Source: Erythrobacter sp. (lineage in GTDB: Bacteria > Pseudomonadota > Alphaproteobacteria > Sphingomonadales > Sphingomonadaceae). Taken from it: a stretch of DNA of 20,852 nt. The stretch spans positions 1,660-22,511 of the forward strand of contig JANQTR010000054.1 in NCBI GenBank assembly GCA_030731635.1. The letters are read 5' to 3'. Made by a program: the position numbers and the translations under genes. The notes beneath the pieces were generated by a model. That model worked only from the letters and a program-made list of their open reading frames with translations, made no database searches and was not told the origin of the DNA. This document shows positions 15,127-20,852 of the stretch, piece after piece (position 1 is the first letter of the stretch; every line of letters begins with the position of its first letter).

Positions 15127-15549
15127 TTGAACCAGAAAATCGATCTCGAACAACTCTGCGCCGAAAAGGGCCTGCGCATTACCGAACAACGGCGCGTCAT
15201 CGCCAAAGTTCTGTCGGAAAGCGAAGACCACCCCGACGTTGAGCTACTCCACAGCCGCGCTGCCGCGATTGATCCGCGCATTTCGATCGCCACAGTCTAC
15301 CGCACCGTGCGCCTGTTCGAAGAAGCAGGCATTCTGGATCGTCACGATTTCGGCGATGGACGATCGCGTTATGAGCCCGTGCCCGAAGCGCATCACGATC
15401 ACTTGATCGATGTGGAAACCGGCAAGGTCGTGGAATTCGTCGATCCTGAGGTCGAAGCCTTGCAGCGCCAGATTGCCGAAAGGCTGGGGTATCGCCTGGT
15501 CGATCACCGCATGGAATTGTACGGCGTGCGCCTGTCGCGCAATGACTGA
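15127..15549 (+). CDS. fur: Fur-family metalloregulator (Fur/Mur type)
   Basis: Metal-responsive repressor of iron or manganese uptake genes; 140 residues from TTG 15127, or 144 from ATG 15115. The longer start gives MELCLNQKIDLEQL; relatives usually begin close to xQKIDLE and only the TTG has a Shine-Dalgarno, so the shorter form is preferred. In ATG numbering the winged-helix domain shows RITEQRRVIAKVL (21-33) and recognition helix SIATVYRTVRLFEEAG (57-72). The metal region is HHDHLIDVETGKVVEF (93-108), and the C-terminal dimer domain ends LVDHRMELYGVRL. The two CxxC pairs that hold structural zinc in E. coli Fur are absent, as in rhizobial Mur. Iron versus manganese response cannot be decided. 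The plsC start overlaps the 3' end by 8 bp. Confidence 0.92.
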   Translation: MNQKIDLEQLCAEKGLRITEQRRVIAKVLSESEDHPDVELLHSRAAAIDPRISIATVYRTVRLFEEAGILDRHDFGDGRSRYEPVPEAHHDHLIDVETGKVVEFVDPEVEALQRQIAERLGYRLVDHRMELYGVRLSRND

Positions 15550-16408
15550 CTGGGACTTGCGGCAGGCCGCCGCGCGGGGAGAGACCACGCCAGTGTCGTG
15601 GGCCGGGTGGCTGCGGCTGGCATTGCGAACGACCGGGCTGATTGGCCTGCTACTGGTGTTCGTCCCGCTGCATTATGTCTACCGCGCATTCGCCTATGGC
15701 TCGCCCTTCCCGATGCTGTTTCTGCGTTTTGCCGCGCGGGTCTGCGGCGCGCGGGTGCAGGTGGTGGGGACGCATCTGAAACGCGATGTGTTCTTTGTGG
15801 CCAACCATGTTTCCTGGGTCGATATCCTCGCGCTGGCCGGGGCAAGCGGTACGGCCTTTGTCGCCAAGGCAGAATTGGCTGAAGCACCGATCGTCGGCTG
15901 GCTGGCGAGCCTCAATCGTACGGTGTTTGTGAAGCGCGAACACCGCATGGGCGTGGCCGAACAGATCAACGCCCTCAAGGAAGCGCTGGTCGATAACTGG
16001 TCGGTCACCGTCTTTCCCGAAGGCACCACCACCGACGGGCAATCATTGTTGCCGTTCAAGACATCAATGCTGTCGGTGCTCGAACCGCCGCCGCCGGGCG
16101 TGCTGGTGCAGCCGGTGATCGTAGATTACGGCGCAGTGGCTGAATGGATCGGCTGGATCGGGGTCGAAAGCGGGGTTAACAACGCCAAACGGGTGTTGTC
16201 GCGCAAGGGAAGTTTCCAGCTGCGGCTGCATTTCCTCGAACCCTTCAGCCCCGAGGACTTTCGCGGGCGCAAGGCGATCAGCCAGGAATCGCGCCGCCGG
16301 ATCGAGGAAGCTTTGGTCGATATCCTCGGCCACCCGCTGCGTCCGTTCGCGCATACCGTGCCGCCGGTACGTTATGAACCGAGCGTTGAGGATCAGACGA
16401 CAGTTTAG
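15542..16408 (+). CDS. plsC: 1-acyl-sn-glycerol-3-phosphate acyltransferase (PlsC-like)
   Basis: Inner-membrane-associated acyltransferase of 288 residues that acylates lysophosphatidic acid to phosphatidic acid, or a related lysophospholipid. A hydrophobic N-terminal anchor (TTGLIGLLLVFVPLHYVYRAF, about 30-50) precedes the catalytic NHVSWVD (88-94, H89-x4-D94). FPEGTT (158-163) is the phosphate-binding motif, and VFVKREHR is the expected third block. The ATG at 15542 lies 8 bp inside the fur 3' end, so the pair is co-transcribed; fur-plsC linkage is common in alphaproteobacteria. The 3' end faces the LysR gene with only 11 bp between stops. The long C-terminal part (about 195-288) is less conserved. 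Confidence 0.92.
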   Translation: MTDWDLRQAAARGETTPVSWAGWLRLALRTTGLIGLLLVFVPLHYVYRAFAYGSPFPMLFLRFAARVCGARVQVVGTHLKRDVFFVANHVSWVDILALAGASGTAFVAKAELAEAPIVGWLASLNRTVFVKREHRMGVAEQINALKEALVDNWSVTVFPEGTTTDGQSLLPFKTSMLSVLEPPPPGVLVQPVIVDYGAVAEWIGWIGVESGVNNAKRVLSRKGSFQLRLHFLEPFSPEDFRGRKAISQESRRRIEEALVDILGHPLRPFAHTVPPVRYEPSVEDQTTV

Positions 16409-16419
16409 ATCACCTTGCT

Positions 16420-17304
16420 TTAGAGCCCTGCCCGGACCAGCCAATCATGGAATATCCGCACCGGACGGCTTTCCAGCGCCACCGGCTTGCACACAAACCA
16501 GTAGCTGTAGGGGCTTTCGACCGGCTTGCCCGGCAGGTTGGTCAGCCGGTTATCATTGGCACGGCGCAGGTGATCATCATGCATGATCGCCACTCCCAGC
16601 CCCTGCGCCGCGGCCTCCAGCATCAACTGGCCCGAATCGTAATGGTCAATCGCCGCCGGGCTCATGGTGTCGATGTCATTCGCCTTCTTCCAGGCGACAA
16701 AGCTTTCCGGCAATTCATTGTGGATCAGGAAGGTCTGCTTGGCCATCACTTCGGGGGTGATGTCTGGGCCGATATTGCGCGCCACTTCCTTGCTGCAGAT
16801 CGCGTGGACCAGATTGTGGTCAAGCCGTACCGCGTGCAGGCCCGACGCTGGTCCGCGCGACAGGATGATCGCGGCATCAAGGGTATCGCCCACCCGGTCT
16901 TCAAGATGCGGGGCGGTGTCGATGTCGATATGCAGCAGCGGATGGCGCTTGCGCAGTTCGCCCAGCCGCGGGAACAGGCGTTGGCTGCCGAACATCGGCA
17001 GCACACCCAATCGCAGCCGCAGCAGCGCGATATTATCCGATTGGCTCTCCACCGCCCGCGCAAGCGCTTCCATGTGCGGGTTCACCGCTTCGTAGAACGC
17101 CTGGCCTTCATCAGTCAGTTGCATCGATTGCCGCGCGCGGGTGAAGAGCTTTTTCCCGACGAATTCTTCCAGATTGCTGATCCGGCGTGACAAGGCCGAA
17201 GGGCTGAGGCCAATCTCCTCCGCTGCCGCTCGGGCCGAACCGAGCCGGACAGTGCGCATGAACGCTTCGAGTGCGCGCAAAGGGGGCAGACGGCGTGCAG
17301 GCAT
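16420..17304 (-). CDS. LysR-family transcriptional regulator
   Basis: LysR-type regulator of 294 residues. The N-terminal winged helix has PPLRALEAFMRTVRLGSARAAAEEIGLSPSALSRRISNLEE (7-47) with the usual linker FVGKKLFTRARQSMQLTDEGQAFY. The effector-binding domain covers about 90-294. The N-terminus (LPPLRALEAF, serial Ala/Ser helix) resembles GcvA-like members, but the inducer is unknown. It is read from AAGGAGA, 7 nt before the ATG, and that Shine-Dalgarno can pair with an upstream TCTCCTT. A GGATGCAA/TTGCATCC dyad lies further upstream. It sits downstream of corC on the same strand (93 bp) and convergent with plsC (11 bp). No obvious target gene is adjacent, apart from itself and plsC. Confidence 0.93.
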   Translation of the reverse strand: MPARRLPPLRALEAFMRTVRLGSARAAAEEIGLSPSALSRRISNLEEFVGKKLFTRARQSMQLTDEGQAFYEAVNPHMEALARAVESQSDNIALLRLRLGVLPMFGSQRLFPRLGELRKRHPLLHIDIDTAPHLEDRVGDTLDAAIILSRGPASGLHAVRLDHNLVHAICSKEVARNIGPDITPEVMAKQTFLIHNELPESFVAWKKANDIDTMSPAAIDHYDSGQLMLEAAAQGLGVAIMHDDHLRRANDNRLTNLPGKPVESPYSYWFVCKPVALESRPVRIFHDWLVRAGL

Positions 17305-17310
17305 CGGTTC

Positions 17311-17329
17311 TCTCCTTAGTTAAAGGAGA
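17311..17329 (-). promoter_or_regulatory. Hairpin occluding the lysR Shine-Dalgarno
   Basis: In the minus-strand transcript UCUCCUU, a 5-nt loop UAACU, then AAGGAGA gives a perfect 7-bp stem. The 3' arm is the ribosome-binding site of the LysR gene (AAGGAGA, then GAACCG, then AUG). Folding would block ribosome access, so translational control or a stress-melted switch is possible. Confidence 0.5.
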
Positions 17330-17348
17330 TACGTTTGAAACGCCGTTG

Positions 17349-17379
17349 GGATGCAAAAAATCGAAGAAAAATTGCATCC
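17349..17379. promoter_or_regulatory. Interrupted dyad upstream of the LysR gene
   Basis: GGATGCAA (17349-17356) and TTGCATCC (17372-17379) are perfect 8-bp inverted arms around an A-rich 15-bp spacer, centred about 60 bp before the lysR ATG. LysR proteins often bind such spaced dyads in front of their own gene. No T-tract follows in the corC direction, so a terminator is less likely. Confidence 0.45.
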
Positions 17380-17397
17380 GCTGTCGTAGCGTTGCGC

Positions 17398-18327
17398 TTA
17401 CTGCACGTCGCTCACGTCTGCCGCCGGGTGCAATCGCAGCCGGGTGACGTGGGTTTCATCGCCCGCTGTCACTTCAATCCGCCAGCCGCTGGGATGTTCC
17501 AGTACCGCACCAACCGGGGGCACCGCTTCGGCCAGCACGAACGCAAGTCCGCCCAGCGTATCGACCGCCTCCTCCACTTCGGCAAGGCGCGGATCGACCT
17601 GTTTGGCGATGTCGTCCAGCTCGGCACGGGCATCGCAATCCCACATGCCTTCACCAATGGCGACGATCAGCGCCTGCGGTGCATCGTCGTGTTCATCCTC
17701 GATATCGCCGACGATTTCCTCGACCAGATCCTCGATCGTAATCAGCCCGTCTGTGCCCGAAAATTCATCAAGCACGATTGCCAGATGCACCCGCTGGGTG
17801 CGCATGTCTGCCAGCACATCCAGCGCGCCGCGCGCCTGCGGCACATACAGCGGTTGACGCATCAATGTCGTCCAATCCTCAGGCGGCGGGGTGCCATTGG
17901 CGAGGAACGGAAAAATATCCTTGATGTGGATCATCCCGACCACGGAATCGAGCGTCTCGCGGTAGACCGGCATGCGCGAATGGCCATGTTCGGAAAAAGC
18001 CGCAACCACTTCGGCCCAGCTGATCGAAGCATCCACAGCGATGATTTCGCCGCGCGGCACGGCCACATCATCGGCATCATGTTCGGAAAAATGCAGCAGG
18101 TTGCGCAGCATCTGGCGCTCAACCCGCGACAGGTCGCCATCTGCGCTCGTGCGGCTATCGGAACGCGACGCGCCGTGTTCGTCCTCGTGTTCGTCAATGG
18201 CTTCTTCAAGCTGTTCGCGCAGGGACCGCGCGGGATCCAGCTTCAGAAACTTGCGCAGGGCAGGCCAAAGCCCGCTGCTACTGTCTGCGTCTCCGGCAGG
18301 GGACGCAGAAGATGGGGAATCGGCCAT
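17398..18327 (-). CDS. corC: CorC/HlyC-type CBS-domain protein
   Basis: Cytosolic CBS-pair protein of the CorC/TlyC family, 309 residues from the ATG at 18327. An acidic, Ser-rich N-terminus (1-70) leads into the CBS pair: VAVPRGEIIAVDASISWAEVVAAFSEHGHSRMPVYRETLDSVVGMIHIKD (about 88-140), then LADMRTQRVHLAIVLDEFSGTDGLITIEDLVEEIVGDIEDEHD (about 175-217). The C-terminal transporter-associated CorC_HlyC domain (about 225-300) follows. There is no membrane DUF21 domain, so it is the short CorC form. Suggested roles in the family are Mg2+/Co2+ efflux control; the exact role is unclear. A TTG at 18339 is an alternative start but sits only 2 nt from AGGAG. It follows ybeY by 27 bp, as usual. The lnt gene that often follows corC is not here; a LysR gene is. 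Confidence 0.92.
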   Translation of the reverse strand: MADSPSSASPAGDADSSSGLWPALRKFLKLDPARSLREQLEEAIDEHEDEHGASRSDSRTSADGDLSRVERQMLRNLLHFSEHDADDVAVPRGEIIAVDASISWAEVVAAFSEHGHSRMPVYRETLDSVVGMIHIKDIFPFLANGTPPPEDWTTLMRQPLYVPQARGALDVLADMRTQRVHLAIVLDEFSGTDGLITIEDLVEEIVGDIEDEHDDAPQALIVAIGEGMWDCDARAELDDIAKQVDPRLAEVEEAVDTLGGLAFVLAEAVPPVGAVLEHPSGWRIEVTAGDETHVTRLRLHPAADVSDVQ

Positions 18328-18354
18328 GGCCTTAGTCAATGCTCCTAGCGACGT

Positions 18355-18852
18355 TCATGCGCCATATGGGTCAGCGATGCCCAGTTTTGCAAGTATTGCT
18401 GTCTCCAACGCTTCCATTTGTTCAGCCTGTTCATCGGAATCGACATGATCATGGCCCGCCAGATGCAATAATCCGTGAACGATCAGGTGCGCGGCGTGGT
18501 GGTCAAGCGGCACACCTTTGTCCGCCGCCTCGTGCGCGCAGGTCTCGTAAGCCAGCGCAATGTCGCCGAGCATCGCGGGCGGTCCGTCCGGGGCGAGACT
18601 GTCCAGTTCATCGCGCTCAAGCATCGGGAAGCTGAGCACATTGGTCGGCTTGTCGCGGTCGCGCCATTCACGGTTCAGGGTGTGGACTTCGGCGCCGGTG
18701 GTGAACACCAGGCTGACCATCAGGCGCGGGTTGGCGAGCAAAGGCTCGCCTTCGCCTACGGCATACGCCGCCCGCTGCGCCAGTGCGTCCCAATCACCCG
18801 CAGGCCAGCCTTCGATGTCGATATCAAGTTCCATGATTGTGATCGCGGACAT
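18355..18852 (-). CDS. ybeY: Endoribonuclease / rRNA maturation factor YbeY
   Basis: Zinc-dependent single-strand endoribonuclease needed for 16S rRNA 3'-end maturation and ribosome quality control; 165 residues, normal length. The metal site HGLLHLAGHDH (126-136) has the H3xH5xH pattern with H126, H130 and H136. REWRDRDKPTNVLSFP (61-76) is the conserved central block with the RNA-contact arginine, and GDIALAYETC (97-106) is the usual strand. The start is the ATG at 18852; an internal ATG at 18834 would cut six residues. corC follows after 27 bp on the same strand. The usual upstream partner phoH is separated from it here by an oppositely oriented Sel1-repeat gene. Confidence 0.95.
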   Translation of the reverse strand: MSAITIMELDIDIEGWPAGDWDALAQRAAYAVGEGEPLLANPRLMVSLVFTTGAEVHTLNREWRDRDKPTNVLSFPMLERDELDSLAPDGPPAMLGDIALAYETCAHEAADKGVPLDHHAAHLIVHGLLHLAGHDHVDSDEQAEQMEALETAILAKLGIADPYGA

Positions 18853-19033
18853 CGGCCCGCATTAAAGATTGTCGCTTCATCGAGACCTCATAGCGGACGC
18901 AATCAGGCTTGCGTAAGCCCAACACTATGCGACCTGTTGACAGCAGAACTCCAACCATGCGCCGCTCACCTAACAGCCCTTGTCACTTTACAACCGGGAC
19001 CGGCGATTTACGCGTGTGGGTGCGTCTGCCTAC

Positions 19034-19039
19034 AAGGAG
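19034..19039 (+). promoter_or_regulatory. Ribosome-binding site that sets the Sel1-repeat gene start
   Basis: AAGGAG ends 10 nt before the ATG at 19050. The open frame runs further upstream to 18909, but the residues there do not look like protein and the signal peptide starts directly after this ATG. Confidence 0.6.
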
Positions 19040-19049
19040 TTTCCGCCCA

Positions 19050-20420
19050 ATGTCATCTCGCCAATCGCTCCGCACAGCTCTGGCTCTTGCAGCAATGATG
19101 TTTCCAGCGACCGGCTGGGCCCAAGAATCGAATGATCCCCCCACACGTGCCGAGATGCAAGCGCAGGATGCCAAAGCGATGGCAGATTCAGAGGCGCGTG
19201 TGAAAGCGTGGTTTGCCGACACGGCCATTCAACAGCTCAAAGCCGCCGCTGATGGCGGAGATGCCCGGTCGCAGGTGGATTTTGCCGATCGTATCCGCAC
19301 CGACATCGTTTCGGAAATCTTTGGGCGCGACAATATCCGGCGAACAATGATGCGATATTATGCGATGGCCATTGAGAAGGATTACGGCCCCGCCTTTGCG
19401 CGGATTGGTCGTTTGTCCATGGCATTCGAACAGGCCTTCCAGATCGACGGCATCCCGAGAGATCTCAACACTGCGATGGAGTATTTCGAAAAAGGCGCCA
19501 TCTTGCGCGACCGTGATGCGATAGCCGGCTACGTTTCGCTCGCTCTCAACACCAAGTATTGCAGCATATGTGTCGTTGGCCAGAAGGATCTGGAATTCTA
19601 CCGGCTCGGCGATGCCAGAAGACAAGCTCCTGGCAATAAGAATAGCGATGCGTTTTATCGCGACGAAAAACGGGCAACGATGGCCAAGGCGGTAAAATAT
19701 GCCTCTGCCGCAAGACTGGATGCTGGCGATGCAGCCAGCCACATGATCGCCCGGGCTTTGATGCTGGGCATTCAGGTCCCGTCAGAAGCCTTCGAAAACA
19801 TCTACGTCGAAGGCAAAGTCATTCTGGGTGTCCGTCCCCGTGATGAATCGCCGCAATGGCTGCTGGAATCCAATCGGCCGGAAGCAGAACGTATCTTGAT
19901 CGAACTGTCGAGCAGAGGCGATATCAAGGCTTCGCGCGATCTTGCGGACCTTTATCTGACCGGAAAGTACCTCAGGAAGGATACTGATAAATACAGATAT
20001 TTCATGAAGCAGGCGATTAATCGTGGCAGCATCCTGTCTGCCTATGATCTGGGATACCAACTGCTGACGGGTGAGAAAATCCCTGCAGACCCGGTGATGG
20101 GCATGGAATTCATGTCAAAAGCCGCGTTGGCAGAATTTGGCCCTGCGCAGTTGCTGGCGGGTATTGCCTTCCGCGATGGCACCGGAGTTGAGAAGAATCT
20201 CAATGCGGCACTTCAGCTGTTCGAGCTGTCATCCAAAAACGGTCAGATCATGGGGGCGGAAGAAGCCGCAAAATTGTACGATGCCGGGTTTGGCAACGAT
20301 AATCCCTCAATGCGCAAAGCTGCCGCGACGGCATTGCGGATCAGAGCGAAAAGCATGCGCGACCTATCGCCAGAAATGGCCGAGCTTACCCGGCGGGCGC
20401 ATTGGGAGAAATTCAAGTAG
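19050..20420 (+). CDS. Secreted Sel1-like/TPR-repeat protein
   Basis: Predicted exported repeat protein of 456 residues. A signal peptide MSSRQSLRTALALAAMMFPATGWA ends before QESNDPP (cleavage after A24). The mature part is alpha-helical with Sel1-type 35-40-residue units: AMEYFEKGAILRDRDAIAGYVSLAL (about 140-165), then GDIKASRDLADLYLTGKYLRKDTDKYRYFMKQAINRG, GSILSAYDLGYQLLTGEKIPADPVMGMEFMSKAALAE and FGPAQLLAGIAFRDGTGVEKNLNAALQLFELSSKNG (about 289-405). Such repeats mediate protein-protein contacts; partner and role are unknown. KYCSICVV (about residue 170) has two cysteines that could form a disulfide in the periplasm. The DNA looks less GC-rich than its neighbours and the gene interrupts the phoH-ybeY pair on the opposite strand, so recent insertion is possible. 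The 3' end shares an inverted repeat with the phoH stop. Confidence 0.82.
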   Translation: MSSRQSLRTALALAAMMFPATGWAQESNDPPTRAEMQAQDAKAMADSEARVKAWFADTAIQQLKAAADGGDARSQVDFADRIRTDIVSEIFGRDNIRRTMMRYYAMAIEKDYGPAFARIGRLSMAFEQAFQIDGIPRDLNTAMEYFEKGAILRDRDAIAGYVSLALNTKYCSICVVGQKDLEFYRLGDARRQAPGNKNSDAFYRDEKRATMAKAVKYASAARLDAGDAASHMIARALMLGIQVPSEAFENIYVEGKVILGVRPRDESPQWLLESNRPEAERILIELSSRGDIKASRDLADLYLTGKYLRKDTDKYRYFMKQAINRGSILSAYDLGYQLLTGEKIPADPVMGMEFMSKAALAEFGPAQLLAGIAFRDGTGVEKNLNAALQLFELSSKNGQIMGAEEAAKLYDAGFGNDNPSMRKAAATALRIRAKSMRDLSPEMAELTRRAHWEKFK

Positions 20421-20454
20421 TCGGCAGTTCTTCGCTCGTGACCGCTGCTGACTA
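20418..20454. terminator. Inverted repeat spanning both convergent stop codons
   Basis: TAGTCGGCAG (20418-20427) and CTGCTGACTA (20445-20454) form a 10-bp stem with one G-U pair and a 17-nt loop. The left arm begins with the Sel1-gene TAG and the right arm ends with the phoH stop (TAG on the minus strand). It is a plausible bidirectional terminator, although no U-tract is present. Confidence 0.45.
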
Positions 20455-20852
20455 AGCCCCCTCGCCCTCATACGCTTCGACAATCCGGCCCACGATCGGG
20501 TGGCGCACCACATCGGCGGCGGTGAAACGGATGGTGCCGAAGCCATCCACGTCTTCCAGCCGCGACACGGCGTCGTTCAGCCCGCTATTGGCCGGGCCGC
20601 CGGGGATATCCACCTGCCGGGGATCGCCGCACACCACCATCCGGCTGTTCTGACCAAACCGGGTAAGGAACATTTTCATCTGTTCCTTGGTGGTGTTCTG
20701 CGCTTCGTCGAGGATGATGAAGCTGTCTGCCAGCGTGCGCCCGCGCATGAATGCGATCGGCGCGATCTCGATCTCGCCATTGGCCAGCCGCCGCTCGACC
20801 TGTTCGGGCGGCATGCAGTCGTTCAGCGCATCGTACAGGGGCCGCAGATAGG
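20452..20852 (-). CDS. phoH: PhoH-family ATPase, 3' part only
   Basis: C-terminal portion of a PhoH-like P-loop ATPase; the 5' end lies beyond the right edge. About 132 codons are visible of some 330 expected. Visible are YLRPLYDALNDCMPPEQVERRL, IAFMRGRTLADSFIILDEAQNTTKEQMKMFLTRFG (Walker B as IILDEAQN) and the sensor-like MVVCGDPRQVDIP. The C-terminus ends AYEGEGA. The Walker A part is outside the window. An internal ATG at 20814 is not the real start because the matching sequence continues upstream to the edge. In related genomes phoH is followed directly by ybeY; here a Sel1-repeat gene on the other strand lies between. The family is linked to RNA metabolism, but the biochemical role is not settled. 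Confidence 0.93.
   Translation of the reverse strand, partial: YLRPLYDALNDCMPPEQVERRLANGEIEIAPIAFMRGRTLADSFIILDEAQNTTKEQMKMFLTRFGQNSRMVVCGDPRQVDIPGGPANSGLNDAVSRLEDVDGFGTIRFTAADVVRHPIVGRIVEAYEGEGA

Noticed and set aside
16447..18348. Plus-strand open frames (247 and 337 codons) antisense to the LysR and corC genes
   Set aside because: The minus-strand genes have clear family motifs; the antisense translations have none.
18937..18942. Perfect TTGACA upstream of the Sel1-repeat gene
   Set aside because: No acceptable -10 element 16-18 bp downstream (sequence is GC-rich CGCCGC), so no promoter is claimed.

Overview
The window looks like a chromosomal segment from a GC-rich alphaproteobacterium, most likely of the Sphingomonadales (Erythrobacter/Sphingomonas-type). 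The reasons are a Ros/MucR regulator next to a Fur/Mur-type regulator that begins with a QKIDLE-like stretch, a tsaB-rimI-fur-plsC neighbourhood, a class II DAHP synthase, and a phoH-ybeY-corC block. No tRNA, rRNA, CRISPR array, insertion sequence or phage gene was found. Every stretch longer than about 300 bases is coding. The longest gap is 1-257 at the left edge, where nothing convincing could be identified.

Left part (258-3997): a surface-glycan cluster. It holds a GT4 glycosyltransferase (+), a CDP-glycerol glycerophosphotransferase-like protein (-) whose 3' end overlaps the first gene by 20 bp, and a divergent Wzx/MOP-type flippase (+). Together they suggest synthesis and export of an exopolysaccharide or LPS-type glycan, possibly polyol-phosphate decorated.

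Middle-left (4088-12000, all -): in transcription order, a secreted M16 zinc peptidase, class II DAHP synthase, EgtB, EgtD and a COG3380/renalase-like FAD oxidoreductase. egtB and egtD are separated by one base and make an ergothioneine module. The EgtB carries the tandem-tyrosine signature of the cysteine-using type and no EgtC is present. The flavoprotein follows 31 bp after egtD.

Middle-right (12087-16408, all +): nfuA (Fe-S carrier), a RutE/HadB-like nitroreductase, tsaB, rimI, mucR, a fur/mur-type regulator and plsC. nfuA/nitroreductase and tsaB/rimI are joined by ATGA overlaps, and fur/plsC overlap by 8 bp. A strong hairpin separates mucR from fur. The gap upstream of mucR is dense with symmetric elements, including a perfect 16-bp palindrome.

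Right part (16420-20852): a LysR regulator (-) whose ribosome-binding site lies in a self-complementary hairpin, then corC (-), ybeY (-), a secreted Sel1-repeat protein (+) and the 3' part of phoH (-). phoH, ybeY and corC normally form one continuous run. Here the Sel1-repeat gene splits the run on the opposite strand, and the block faces plsC instead of following it.

The points most worth a second look are the egtB-egtD-flavoprotein set, the MucR protein that has lost most zinc-ligand positions together with its structured upstream region, the SD-occluding hairpin before lysR, and the rearranged phoH-ybeY-corC block with its inserted Sel1 gene.
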